Part shown: positions 9,783 to 18,928 of the stretch, one piece after another
How positions within the stretch are numbered: position 1 is the stretch's first letter
Layout: each line of letters starts with the position of its first letter
NCBI RefSeq assembly: GCF_024158915.1
Contig: NZ_JAMZGF010000055.1
Span: forward strand, 1 to 35,851
Length of the DNA: 35,851 nucleotides
Source: Chryseobacterium sp. S0630
GTDB taxonomy: Bacteria; Bacteroidota; Bacteroidia; Flavobacteriales; Weeksellaceae
Reading direction: 5' to 3'
Position numbers and translations under genes: made by a program
The notes under the pieces: generated by a model
Told to the model about the DNA's origin: nothing
The model's input: the letters and a program-made list of their open reading frames with translations, nothing else
Database searches by the model: none

Positions 9783-12062
9783 TTACTCTACGCTTGCGGT
9801 TTGTACCTGTGTTGTCTTAATGTCTGTACCTAATCTTTGCAGGTAAGCAATCATTGCCACAATTTCTCTTTGTTCAAGCGGTACATAGGCAGATCCTTTT
9901 GCTGTTTTTTCTTTTATCATCTGATCTTTTACATCTGTTGCTTCAGCGTAAATTCTCTGTACAATGGCTTTAGACTGGTTGTCCGCCCATTGGTTGGCAG
10001 AATCAATCTGAGCTTTTGTATAAGGAACATCGAAGGCATTTTTCATCAGTTTCATTTTGTCCACCATTTGGGTTTTGTCCAGTTTATTGGTAATTAACCA
10101 TGGGAAACGTGGCATGATAGAACCGGCAGAAGTAATTCTTGGGTTATACATATGTTTGAAGTGCCATGAATCCGGGTTTCTTCCTCCTTCTCTGTGAAGA
10201 TCCGGTCCTGTTCTTTTAGATCCCCATAAGAATGGTCTGTCGTATACGAATTCTCCCGCTTTGGAATACTGCCCGTTTTTTCCTTCAAATCTTACCACTT
10301 CATCACGGAAAGGTCTGATCATTTGTGAGTGACATGAGTTGCATCCTTCACGGATATATAAATCTCTTCCTTCAAGCTCCAATGGAGTATAGGGTTTTAC
10401 GGCAGCAATTGTCGGAACACTTTGCTTCAATGACAGCGTAGGAACAATTTCCACCAATCCACCGATTGCTATAGTAATGAAAGCTAATACGGAAAGGAGC
10501 ATAGGGGTTCTTTCCAACCAAAGGTGTACGCCTTCGCCTTCTTTTCTTGTGCTTCCAATGTTGGCTAATGCCGGAGCTTCTGCAGGAACGTTTTTCTGGA
10601 ATGAACCCGCTTTAATCGTTTTGATCACATTGATTACCATTAAAATAGCTCCTAATAAATAAAAAACACCTCCAAGGAATCTCATTTTAAAGTATGGAAT
10701 AATTGCAGTTACTGTATCCAGCCAGTTTTTCCACAATAAAGTTCCGTCCGGATTGAATTGCTTCCACATTAATCCCTGTGTAAATCCTGAAATATACATA
10801 GGTACTGCGTAGAAGATGATCCCTAAAGTTCCTAACCAGAAGTGCCAGTTGGCCAATTTTTTAGACCAAAGGGAGGTTCTCCACATGATCGGAACCAGAT
10901 AGTATACCACTCCGAATGCCATGAAACCATTCCATCCAAGAGCACCTATGTGTACGTGGCCGATCACCCAGTCGGTAAAGTGACCAATTTTATTTAATGA
11001 TTTTGTTGCCAGTAAAGGTCCTTCGAAAGTAGCCATACCATAGCATGTAACAGCCACTACAAAGAATTTAAGAATTGGATTTTCTCTTACTTTATCCCAT
11101 GCTCCTCTTAAGGTAAGAAGACCATTCAGCATTCCTCCCCATGACGGGGCAATCAGCATGATAGAGAACCCTGTTCCTACAGCCTGAGCCCATGCTGGTA
11201 AAGCTGTATATTGCAGGTGGTGAGGCCCGGCCCAAAGGTATACAAAGATCAGCGACCAGAAGTGAATAATGGATAATTTGTATGAGAAGACCGGCCGCTG
11301 AGCTGCTTTTGGCATAAAGTAATACATAAGACCTAATACAGGGGTGGTTAATACGAATGCTACCGCATTGTGCCCATACCACCATTGTACTAATGCATCT
11401 TTTACACCTGCATATACAGAATAAGATTTCCAGCTTGTGAAAGATAACGGAACTTCAAGATTATTGAAGATGTGAAGCATTGCTACCGCAATCCAGGTTG
11501 CCAGATAGAACCAGATTGCTACATATAAATGTCTCACTCTTCTTTTGGCAATCGTTCCGAACATATTGATTCCGAAAATGATCCATGAGAATGTAATTAA
11601 GATATCGATTGGCCATTCATGTTCGGCATATTCTTTAGAAGTATTGATTCCCATAAGGAAAGTAATAACCACACTCACAATCATCAACTGCCATGACCAG
11701 AAGTGAATCCATGAAAGGGTATCACTGTACATTCTGGTTTTAAGAAGTCTCTGCATACTGTAGTAAGCACCGCAGAAAAAAGAGTTACATACGAAAGCAA
11801 AAATTACCGCACTGGTATGAAGCATTCTGATTCTTCCGAAGCCCATCGCTCCCTGAGTATTAATCAGTCCCTGAATATTCCCCGAAGCTAAGCTTTTAAT
11901 CGTTGTATCATCCGTACCGAATAAAAATTCAGGCAATTCAGGATAAAAAAGCATCAATGCAGCTGTAAGCCCCAGCAGAAATCCTACAAGTCCGAATGCG
12001 ACAGTCGCATAGAGGAATGCTCTGACAATATTATTGTCATAATTAAATTTTTGCGTCTCCAT
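9783..12062 (-). CDS. ccoNO: cbb3-type cytochrome c oxidase, fused subunits I and II (CcoNO)
   Basis: Protein of about 759 residues. The CcoN part (about 1-490) is a heme-copper oxidase core with His82 (RMLHTSA, low-spin heme), His231 (YGHNAV), the CuB pair His281-His282 (AGPHH) and heme ligands His369 and His371 (GHVHIGALGWNG). The CcoO part (about 530-759) is a membrane-anchored mono-heme cytochrome c with CNSCH at 574-578 and the axial Met in SIMPRFPW. In proteobacteria these are two genes; the fusion is usual in Bacteroidetes. The complex reduces O2 with high affinity at the inner membrane and pumps protons. The frame extends to a TTG at 12071, but ATG at 12062 (METQKFNYDN) is the likelier start. 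Confidence 0.95.
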   Translation of the reverse strand: METQKFNYDNNIVRAFLYATVAFGLVGFLLGLTAALMLFYPELPEFLFGTDDTTIKSLASGNIQGLINTQGAMGFGRIRMLHTSAVIFAFVCNSFFCGAYYSMQRLLKTRMYSDTLSWIHFWSWQLMIVSVVITFLMGINTSKEYAEHEWPIDILITFSWIIFGINMFGTIAKRRVRHLYVAIWFYLATWIAVAMLHIFNNLEVPLSFTSWKSYSVYAGVKDALVQWWYGHNAVAFVLTTPVLGLMYYFMPKAAQRPVFSYKLSIIHFWSLIFVYLWAGPHHLQYTALPAWAQAVGTGFSIMLIAPSWGGMLNGLLTLRGAWDKVRENPILKFFVVAVTCYGMATFEGPLLATKSLNKIGHFTDWVIGHVHIGALGWNGFMAFGVVYYLVPIMWRTSLWSKKLANWHFWLGTLGIIFYAVPMYISGFTQGLMWKQFNPDGTLLWKNWLDTVTAIIPYFKMRFLGGVFYLLGAILMVINVIKTIKAGSFQKNVPAEAPALANIGSTRKEGEGVHLWLERTPMLLSVLAFITIAIGGLVEIVPTLSLKQSVPTIAAVKPYTPLELEGRDLYIREGCNSCHSQMIRPFRDEVVRFEGKNGQYSKAGEFVYDRPFLWGSKRTGPDLHREGGRNPDSWHFKHMYNPRITSAGSIMPRFPWLITNKLDKTQMVDKMKLMKNAFDVPYTKAQIDSANQWADNQSKAIVQRIYAEATDVKDQMIKEKTAKGSAYVPLEQREIVAMIAYLQRLGTDIKTTQVQTASVE

Positions 12063-12169
12063 AAATTCCAATAGTGTTTACCGAAGTGATATTTTCTCTG
12101 AAAAAAGTTCTATTTTTAAGTCTTTTTTATGTCGAAAATAAATATCATGTAACGTGTATAATGTTTTGC

Positions 12170-12190
12170 CAAAGGTATTTATTAACTTTG
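12170..12190. promoter_or_regulatory. Back-to-back -7 boxes between ccoNO and the XRE gene
   Basis: TAACTTTG (12183-12190, plus) faces the XRE gene and TACCTTTG (12177-12170, minus) faces ccoNO. Both fit TAnnTTTG and are only five bases apart, so the two promoters would overlap and could be controlled together. Neither has a well-spaced TTG at -33 (TTTTG at 12164-12168 is a little too close to the plus box). This is a motif-based inference. Confidence 0.4.
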
Positions 12191-12246
12191 TTGGAGGCTA
12201 ATAGCTAATCTTCTAAAATATACCGAAAACTACTAAAACAAAAACG

Positions 12247-12540
12247 ATGAAAGTATGTGGACAAAATATCAGGAAAATACGTAGGAGTAGAGATCTTACG
12301 CAGGAATACATGGCTTTTGAAATGGGGATTTCCCAAAAGGCGTATTCCGATATTGAGAATTCCAAGGTGAAGATCAACCTGGAGATACTGACTAAAATAT
12401 CCAATATTTTAGATATCAAGCCATCAGACATCTGTAGTATTTCGCATAAGTGTGGAAACGATGAATATGAAGATAAATACCAAAACCTTTTGGAATACAT
12501 GAAAAAGAATAATATTTCTGTTCCGAAAGAATTTTTATAG
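12247..12540 (+). CDS. Small XRE-family helix-turn-helix regulator
   Basis: Protein of 97 residues. Residues about 7-60 form a Cro/CI-type helix-turn-helix: IRKIRRSRDLTQEYMAFEMG, then ISQKAYSDIENSK as the recognition part. The rest is a short charged tail with no effector domain. The ATG is the first in frame and there is no upstream extension. The gene is divergent from ccoNO across a 184-base gap and is closed by a strong terminator, so it is probably a single-gene transcript. It may control itself or the oxidase genes, but that is only suggested by position. Similar small XRE proteins are widespread in flavobacteria. Confidence 0.85.
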   Translation: MKVCGQNIRKIRRSRDLTQEYMAFEMGISQKAYSDIENSKVKINLEILTKISNILDIKPSDICSISHKCGNDEYEDKYQNLLEYMKKNNISVPKEFL

Positions 12541-12585
12541 CCTATAAAAATTTCACTTTTACTTACATTTAATTATCATAGAATA

Positions 12586-12620
12586 ATGATCTCCCCGGAC
12601 AGAAGGAGATCATTTTTTTT
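12586..12620 (+). terminator. Intrinsic terminator of the XRE gene
   Basis: ATGATCTCC (12586-12594) pairs perfectly with GGAGATCAT (12605-12613) around a ten-base loop and is followed by a run of eight T. It lies about 45 bases after the XRE stop. Confidence 0.92.
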
Positions 12621-12791
12621 GCGAACAAAAGACAGTGTTTTCAGTATGCCTGATGACCATGACATTGATGAGGGAACAAATGTTTGGTTTTTCAAATTTA
12701 TTATAATGAAAACAGTGTCCATATCTAATTATGTAGAAAAAAATTCACATAATTGTGGATAAATGTTTACAATAAATTTAATTTTCTATAA

Positions 12792-12799
12792 TATATTTG
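12792..12799 (+). promoter_or_regulatory. Candidate -7 box for the sensor kinase operon
   Basis: TATATTTG fits TAnnTTTG and sits 26 bases before the kinase ATG, so the leader would be short. No good -33 TTG is visible; GTTTAC lies near the right distance. Confidence 0.45.
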
Positions 12800-12825
12800 T
12801 CTTAAATATAACGCTGCCCTACTGA

Positions 12826-15792
12826 ATGAAGCTTCTCTACTTTATTTCATTTCTGTTTTTTCTAAGTGTCAACGGGCAAAGCTATACTACCCAATGGTAT
12901 AACACGGATAATGGTCTTCCTCAAAACAGTATCAAGGATATTGCAAAAGATAAATATGGATTCATCTGGTTGTCTATGGAAGGGAGAATTGTACGGTATG
13001 ACGGGAGCAATTTTGTACAGTATAATAATTTCAAACTTAAAAATTTAAGCTTCGGTGATTTTTTCGGAAACATCCAAAAGGATAGTATTACGGTTTGCAA
13101 TGCAGCAGAAAAAGATTTTCTACTGATTTCCCATCGAAAGCCCGATATTATTGTATCCGATCGGATTTCTAAATTGGGAGGTACGGTACGTCAGAAAGTG
13201 TATAAACAGCTTGTTAAAAATAATATTACTGTAAGGTTTGTTTCTTATATAGACTCATATTTTATAAGATTGAGTGCAGGCTCTTATTATTTTGAAAATA
13301 ACGGAATTACTTATGTTGATAAGAGAAGTAAAAAAAATATAAAAGTTGATCTGAAATTTGTTCATCATCAATTAAGACGGTTATTCATACATGGAGATTA
13401 TGTTTTTATCCCTGACGCTGATAATAAAAAGATACTTCAGTTGTATCAGGGAAAATATTCCTATATCAAAGCTCCATTAATGTATACTGATGCTGATACT
13501 AAAATCTATTGGCAGCAGATCACCGGACAGGTATTCATCATCAGTCATGGTAAAATATACAGAAGTGAATTTTCGGATGGAAATCTGAAGTTGAATTATC
13601 TACTGGACTATAAAGATATTGATAAAGAAATTTCCGGAGCGATGTTTTATGATGAAGCAGCACGGAAGTTATACATCGGGAGTTCTATTAATGGGCTTAA
13701 AATTTTAAGTCTGTCTGATTTCTCTGTTTCCAGAAAAAAATTACCTTATCAGGATGAGGTCTGTTATGCAGGGATTCCTTACGGTGATAACTCAGTTCTT
13801 ACTCAGGAAGGAATAAGATACTATCAGAATACTTCAGAAAGAATATTTCCGGCTTCTCAATCTTATGATAAACGCTACATTTTGCAGGATAACACCGGGA
13901 ATCTGGTTTATCGGGAGAATAATGCTATTCATATAAGGTATAAGAGTACAGGGTTTACAAAATATGATTCCATTTCTTTTCAAAATAAGGAAATTGATGG
14001 GCTGTATAAAAGTGGAGGACTGTATATGGCATCACTTGTCAGCGGAAAAGAATCTTATCTCTATCTTTTTAAGAAGGATCGTTTTAAAGAAATTGAACGA
14101 ATTATTCCCTGTAAAGATAATATAGATGCTGTTTTAAGATATAACAAAGATCTGCTTTATCTGGGAAGCAGTGGCGGAATCTACGTTTACTCTCTTACTG
14201 GAAATAAAACGGAGAAACTGATCGGAAAAGGACTTCCTGTAAAACAAATCATCCGGACCAAAGATGGGAATATCTGGTTTACGACATACAACAGAGGACT
14301 TTATTTGATAAAAGATCAAAAAGCGGTCAGAGTTCCATCCGATAAAAATGATTTTTTGGCGAATGCCCATTCTTTGGTGGAGGATAGGAATTCCAACTTA
14401 TGGATTTCTTCCAATAATGGGTTGTTTAAAGTCAATAAAAATATTCTTTTACAATATATGAAAGCTCCGAAAGGAGAGATCACATATTATCGCTACACCA
14501 AAAAACAAGGACTGTCGAACAATGAATTCAACGGAAGTGCCAATCCCTGTGCCCATAAGCTGAAAGATGGACAATTTGTATTTCCGTCTATGGAAGGATT
14601 TGTGTTTTTTAATTCTGAAAAGATGAAAACCTATTATCCAGGAAGTCAGGATGTCTATCTGGAAAGGGCAAGAGTAAAAGGAAAGATGATTCAGCTGAAA
14701 AATAGTCTGTTTCTGGAATGTGGTTATAAAAATGCAGAAGTTTACATAGATGTTCCTTACTATTCAGATCTGGAAAATATTTATTTACAGGCTAAACTTG
14801 ATACTGAAGACAGTTCATGGGTGAATATAAAAGGTGATAAAACATTCCGGATAGCTACTATTGAACCTGGTAATTATAATCTTCTCGTTAGGTTTTTATC
14901 TTCCGAAACCGGGAAATTCGTTTATAAAACATTCCCTGTAGAAGTGGAAGCCTATTTTTATCAAACCTTATTCTTTAAAATCCTGAGTGCAGGTAGTATC
15001 ATTTTTATTATTCTGGTGATTGTTCAGATGAGGACAAATTTTCTGAAACTGAAAAATAAAGTATTAAAAAATACCCTTGATCATAAAGATAAAGAACTGC
15101 TTGAAACTAATAATAAGTTAAAAAATGAATCCGATTATCAGAAAAAACTGGTCGAAAGTATCAGTCATGACATTACTACACCCGTAAAGTTTATTGCTCT
15201 TCTTTCCCAGGAACTCAACCAGTCAGAAGATCCTAAAACTCAGAAAAAATATTTTGACAGCATTTATAAAACTTCAGAACAACTGTATAAATTTACATTG
15301 AGTCTTAAAGAATACACAGAATTATACAAACAACAGAATAGCGCGGAAGAAGAATATTCTGTATATGATCTGATTGAAACCAAAAGATTATTATTCGAAG
15401 AAATTGCAGCTCAGAAAAATACATTTATCTACAATTTTTGTGACCATCAACTTAAGATTAAACTTAATAAGAATGTTATGCTGGCCGTTTTCCACAATGT
15501 CATAGATAATGCGGTGAAAAATACTTCAGACGGAGAAATTACCATCACATCAACCTTTACAGGATCACATATAGAAATCAATATTGTTGATACCGGTACC
15601 GGAATGTCTGATGAACAGATGATTTATTATTCCGGTTTGTTTAAGAAAAAAGAGAATGAGCATATGATTTTTAAAAATTATGGTTTAGGCCTTCATATGG
15701 TTGTTCAGCTGCTCATAAAGATGAATTCCGAAATGACTTTTCATCAAAATACTCCGAAAGGAACCCTCATTAAAATCCTTATTAAAATATGA
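12826..15792 (+). CDS. Sensor histidine kinase with periplasmic two-component propeller and Y_Y_Y domain
   Basis: Protein of 988 residues. A signal peptide (MKLLYFISFLFFLSVNGQS) leads to a large periplasmic part (about 20-600) with two-component-regulator propeller repeats such as GFIWLSMEGRIVRYDG, DGNIWFTTYNRGLYLI and NSNLWISSNNGLFKV. A Y_Y_Y-like domain follows (about 640-712), then one membrane helix (about 717-740), a coiled-coil linker, an H-box with His781 (SISHDITTPVKF), and a HATPase_c domain with the N-box Asn895 (NVIDNAVKN), DTGTGM from residue 922 and GLGLHMV. There is no receiver or AraC domain, so it is not a hybrid kinase. It overlaps the next gene by four bases (ATGA), so that response regulator is its partner. 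The ligand is unknown; there is no adjacent susC/susD-type locus. Confidence 0.92.
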   Translation: MKLLYFISFLFFLSVNGQSYTTQWYNTDNGLPQNSIKDIAKDKYGFIWLSMEGRIVRYDGSNFVQYNNFKLKNLSFGDFFGNIQKDSITVCNAAEKDFLLISHRKPDIIVSDRISKLGGTVRQKVYKQLVKNNITVRFVSYIDSYFIRLSAGSYYFENNGITYVDKRSKKNIKVDLKFVHHQLRRLFIHGDYVFIPDADNKKILQLYQGKYSYIKAPLMYTDADTKIYWQQITGQVFIISHGKIYRSEFSDGNLKLNYLLDYKDIDKEISGAMFYDEAARKLYIGSSINGLKILSLSDFSVSRKKLPYQDEVCYAGIPYGDNSVLTQEGIRYYQNTSERIFPASQSYDKRYILQDNTGNLVYRENNAIHIRYKSTGFTKYDSISFQNKEIDGLYKSGGLYMASLVSGKESYLYLFKKDRFKEIERIIPCKDNIDAVLRYNKDLLYLGSSGGIYVYSLTGNKTEKLIGKGLPVKQIIRTKDGNIWFTTYNRGLYLIKDQKAVRVPSDKNDFLANAHSLVEDRNSNLWISSNNGLFKVNKNILLQYMKAPKGEITYYRYTKKQGLSNNEFNGSANPCAHKLKDGQFVFPSMEGFVFFNSEKMKTYYPGSQDVYLERARVKGKMIQLKNSLFLECGYKNAEVYIDVPYYSDLENIYLQAKLDTEDSSWVNIKGDKTFRIATIEPGNYNLLVRFLSSETGKFVYKTFPVEVEAYFYQTLFFKILSAGSIIFIILVIVQMRTNFLKLKNKVLKNTLDHKDKELLETNNKLKNESDYQKKLVESISHDITTPVKFIALLSQELNQSEDPKTQKKYFDSIYKTSEQLYKFTLSLKEYTELYKQQNSAEEEYSVYDLIETKRLLFEEIAAQKNTFIYNFCDHQLKIKLNKNVMLAVFHNVIDNAVKNTSDGEITITSTFTGSHIEINIVDTGTGMSDEQMIYYSGLFKKKENEHMIFKNYGLGLHMVVQLLIKMNSEMTFHQNTPKGTLIKILIKI

Positions 15793-16403
15793 CAAAAAAA
15801 ATACTCATTGCAGACGACCATCATGTGGTAAGAATCGGAACAGCTATGATTCTGGAGAAAAACTTTAATCACCTTGAAGTTGATTTTGCAGAAACCTATG
15901 GAGAAGCAAAACAGAAAATTGAATCCGAAAAATATGATCTGGTCATTTTGGATATTGAACTTCCGGGAAGCATTCTCAAATCAATGGTTAAAGAGATTAA
16001 AGAAATCTCTGAGGATACTCTTATCCTCATATTCACTTCTTACAAAGAAAATATTGCACTGCAATACATTGAAGAAGGAGCTAATGGATTCCTGAATAAG
16101 CAGAGTGATCCCGAAAATTTTGTCAAAGTAGTGGAAGCCCTTTTCAAAGACGGAAATTATTACACTCCGGAGATCATGAGTGAATTGCTAAAAGGAGATA
16201 AAAAGCGAAAAGCAATTGAAAATTTATCCGAAAGAGAGCTCCAGGTTTTTAATCTTCTGGCAAAAGGAAATGGAAACCTTGAAATTGCAAATGCTCTTGA
16301 CATTGAGGAATCCACCGTAGGAACTTATAAAAGACGGGTTTATCAGAAATTAAAAATTACCAATTTGGTTGAACTGCTGGAAATCTACAGTAAAATTCAT
16401 TAA
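15789..16403 (+). CDS. LuxR/NarL-type response regulator
   Basis: Protein of 204 residues. An N-terminal receiver domain (about 1-120) has the acidic pair Asp9-Asp10, the phosphorylation site Asp55 (LVILDIELPGS), a conserved Thr in IFTSYKE and Lys in FLNKQSD. A C-terminal GerE/LuxR helix-turn-helix follows (about 142-204), with LSERELQVFNLLAKG and the recognition helix near EESTVGTYKRRVYQKL. The start codon overlaps the kinase stop, indicating coupled translation and a cognate pair. It should bind DNA after phosphotransfer. Target genes are not evident; the amino-acid permease downstream is a positional candidate only. No terminator is obvious after it. Confidence 0.93.
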   Translation: MTKKILIADDHHVVRIGTAMILEKNFNHLEVDFAETYGEAKQKIESEKYDLVILDIELPGSILKSMVKEIKEISEDTLILIFTSYKENIALQYIEEGANGFLNKQSDPENFVKVVEALFKDGNYYTPEIMSELLKGDKKRKAIENLSERELQVFNLLAKGNGNLEIANALDIEESTVGTYKRRVYQKLKITNLVELLEIYSKIH

Positions 16404-16660
16404 TACCGTCTCTTTAAAGTCATAATATCATTACAATACTGTGAAAAAATACGTACAGAATATGTTGGTTAAGTAGTTGTTTTTAGTGGTAAGTTAGCAC
16501 CTCATTAACTTCTGTTAAACAGATGAAGCTAATGGAAAAGTATTTTTTACAAACTAAGGTTTTTTTCTTGTCCCGTTACGTGTAAATTCTCAATTTACCC
16601 CATGGAATGTGAATTTCTCTGAAAAGTTTTTATATATTTAGCGACCGAATAATTCATTCA

Positions 16661-18079
16661 ATGAGCAACGAAAATAAAACAGGACAAAACGAGACTTTAG
16701 TTAGAGGATTAACAAATCGACACATACAATTAATTGCCCTTGGAGGTGCCATAGGAACAGGTTTATTTCTGGGAATTGGACCTGCTGCAGTACTGGCAGG
16801 ACCCTCTGTAATCTTAGGCTATGCTTTGGCAGGAATTATTGCCTTTTTTATTATGCGTCAGCTGGGTGAAATGGTAGTTCAGGAACCTGTTTCGGGAAGT
16901 TTTAGCTACTTTGCCTACAAATATTGGGGAAATTTCCCAGGGTTTGCTTCCGGCTGGAACTACTGGATTCTCTATATTCTGGTAAGTATGGCGGAACTTA
17001 CCGCCATTGGCCATTACATTCATTTTTGGTGGCCGGAAATACCACTCTGGGTTTCCAGTTTATTCTTCTTTATAGTCATTAATGCACTTAACCTGGCTTC
17101 TGTAAAAGTGTACGGAGAAACAGAATTCTGGTTTTCCATCATCAAGGTAGTCGCTATTATTGCTATGATTATTTTTGGAGTATACCTCTTAATAAGTGGT
17201 ACAGGAGGAGAAAAAGCAACAATCACTAACCTTTGGAATGACGGAGGATTCTTTCCAAAGGGATTATTTAATAAAACAGAAAACGGATATTCAGGATTAT
17301 TTGCGGCAATGGCAATGATCATGTTTTCCTTTGGAGGTCTTGAACTTATCGGAATTACAGCTGCAGAAGCAAAAAATCCGGAGAAAACCATTCCACAGGC
17401 AACCAACCAGGTGATCTATAGAATCCTTATTTTCTATGTAGGAGCTTTGGTTATCTTATTTTCATTAAGTCCATGGAGAGATATTACAGAAGGATCAAGC
17501 CCGTTTGTAATGGTGTTTCAGAATCTGAATGGTCTTGAATTCAGTCTTTTTGGTAAAGTAATTCAGTTCAATACATTGATCGCAAATGTGCTTAACCTGA
17601 TTGTTTTAACAGCTGCTTTGTCTGTGTACAACAGTAGTGTCTATAGTAACAGTAGAATGCTTTTCGGATTGGCTCAGCAGGGAAATGCTCCGAAATTCCT
17701 GAAAAAACTGAATAAAAACTCAGTGCCTACCAACGCAATCATTATTTCTTCGTGTTTTGCCGGGATCTGTATTATCATCAATAAATTAGTTCCGGAAAAA
17801 GCTTTTGAATACCTGATGGCTTTAGTGGTATCCACACTGATCATCAACTGGCTGATGATATGCTACACCCATTTAAAGTTTAAAAAATCAATCAATGCAG
17901 AAGGAATTCAATCAAAATTCCCATCTATATTTTACCCGATATCCAACTATATCTGTATTGCTTTCTTAATTCTGATCTTAGGATTGATGAGCATTACAGG
18001 AATGGAAATTCAGGTGATTCTGATTCCTATATGGATTGGCTTTTTATTCGTGATGTACAAATTATACAAGCCAAAATAA
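16661..18079 (+). CDS. Amino-acid permease, APC superfamily
   Basis: Protein of 472 residues with about twelve membrane segments. The first helix contains GGAIGTGLFLGIGPA, the substrate and sodium/proton site motif of the AAT family (AroP, PheP, GabP and ProY relatives), followed by RQLGEMVVQEPVSGSFSYFA, a second family signature. FGGLELIGITAAEAKNPEKT matches the conserved helix 6 region. It should import an amino acid by proton symport at the inner membrane; the specificity cannot be read from the sequence. The 257-base gap before it holds a TATATTTA box near 16632, close to the -7 consensus, so it is probably transcribed alone. A strong terminator follows. Confidence 0.92.
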   Translation: MSNENKTGQNETLVRGLTNRHIQLIALGGAIGTGLFLGIGPAAVLAGPSVILGYALAGIIAFFIMRQLGEMVVQEPVSGSFSYFAYKYWGNFPGFASGWNYWILYILVSMAELTAIGHYIHFWWPEIPLWVSSLFFFIVINALNLASVKVYGETEFWFSIIKVVAIIAMIIFGVYLLISGTGGEKATITNLWNDGGFFPKGLFNKTENGYSGLFAAMAMIMFSFGGLELIGITAAEAKNPEKTIPQATNQVIYRILIFYVGALVILFSLSPWRDITEGSSPFVMVFQNLNGLEFSLFGKVIQFNTLIANVLNLIVLTAALSVYNSSVYSNSRMLFGLAQQGNAPKFLKKLNKNSVPTNAIIISSCFAGICIIINKLVPEKAFEYLMALVVSTLIINWLMICYTHLKFKKSINAEGIQSKFPSIFYPISNYICIAFLILILGLMSITGMEIQVILIPIWIGFLFVMYKLYKPK

Positions 18080-18109
18080 AAATACAGAACAGATCTATAC
18101 ATGTTTTGA

Positions 18110-18142
18110 AAAAGGTGAAAATCATTGATTTTCACCTTTTTT
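18110..18142 (+). terminator. Intrinsic terminator after the permease
   Basis: AAAAGGTGAAAAT pairs with ATTTTCACCTTTT around CATTG, followed by more T and GTTTTT. It lies about 30 bases past the permease stop. Confidence 0.9.
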
Positions 18143-18228
18143 GTTTTTATTTTCAGTAAATTAGAATAAGAAATAAGATCACCTGTATTTATTTCGCTGT
18201 ATGAAAAGAATGTCAATTTAGGACAAGA

Positions 18229-18255
18229 TTTGTTTTTTGGAGAGGCCTAATTTTG
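18229..18255 (+). promoter_or_regulatory. Promoter of the barrel-deiminase pair
   Basis: TTTG (18229-18232) and TAATTTTG (18248-18255) fit the Bacteroidota -33 and -7 boxes with a 15-base spacer, slightly shorter than usual. The start codon is at 18313, giving a leader of about 50 bases. Confidence 0.6.
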
Positions 18256-18312
18256 CACCTGTCAATCATCACAATGATGACCTTGCAATGTGAAACTTAA
18301 AAAACAAATAGA

Positions 18313-18924
18313 ATGAAAAATGTATTTCTCCTTATCTTATTATTTCCTTTTTGTGCCCAATCACAGATTTCTGTGCAGGCGTATGGTGGAAATAAAGAGA
18401 CCGAACTTCTGGGAATTTATAATAAAGATTTTAGCAGAAAATGGAATTATTTCGCCTCAGGGACTATTAGCTACGACTATGAATCAAAGAAAATTAATCC
18501 TGAGCTTTATCAGAATATCAATTATGGAATTGTAAAGAATCTTGGTGTTTCTGCGGGAGTTCATCTTTCGGATAAAGATATCATGCCGTCTGTAGGAGTA
18601 GCGTATGGAAAAGAAAATGATGTTTTTGCTGTCAATATATTTCCTGCATTTACTTATTCCACCGATGCAAAAGAATTTGGGCTTGGACTTTATACGTTAC
18701 TGGAATATACTCCGAAAATCAATGAACGACTTAATCTTTACAGTATGCTGATTGTGGAATCCGATTTCAGTTTTAAAGAATATCAGTCCAGCAGCCAGAT
18801 TATCCGTTTAGGAATAGAAAATAAGAAAAAAATGCAGTTCGGGATAGGAAGTAATATTTCCCAGACAGGAAGCGATTTTGATACCGATGCCAATTTCGGT
18901 GTATTTATAGGAAAGAAATTTTAA
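18313..18924 (+). CDS. Predicted exported beta-barrel-like protein, function unknown
   Basis: Protein of 203 residues with a signal peptide (MKNVFLLILLFPFCAQSQ). The rest alternates aromatic and polar residues in short segments joined by turns (for example NYFASGTISYDYES and FAVNIFPAFTYSTDAKEFG) and ends in FGVFIGKKF, as in small outer-membrane barrels. I do not recognise a named family. Only four bases separate its stop from the ATG of the deiminase gene, so the two share a transcript and perhaps a location. It could be a barrel related to deiminase export or substrate entry, but that is speculation. The start is the first ATG after a good promoter. Confidence 0.8.
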   Translation: MKNVFLLILLFPFCAQSQISVQAYGGNKETELLGIYNKDFSRKWNYFASGTISYDYESKKINPELYQNINYGIVKNLGVSAGVHLSDKDIMPSVGVAYGKENDVFAVNIFPAFTYSTDAKEFGLGLYTLLEYTPKINERLNLYSMLIVESDFSFKEYQSSSQIIRLGIENKKKMQFGIGSNISQTGSDFDTDANFGVFIGKKF

Positions 18925-18928
18925 TGAT

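Noticed and set aside
12213..12500. A 95-codon minus-strand frame opposite the XRE gene
   Set aside because: It is antisense to a clear helix-turn-helix protein and has no recognisable features.
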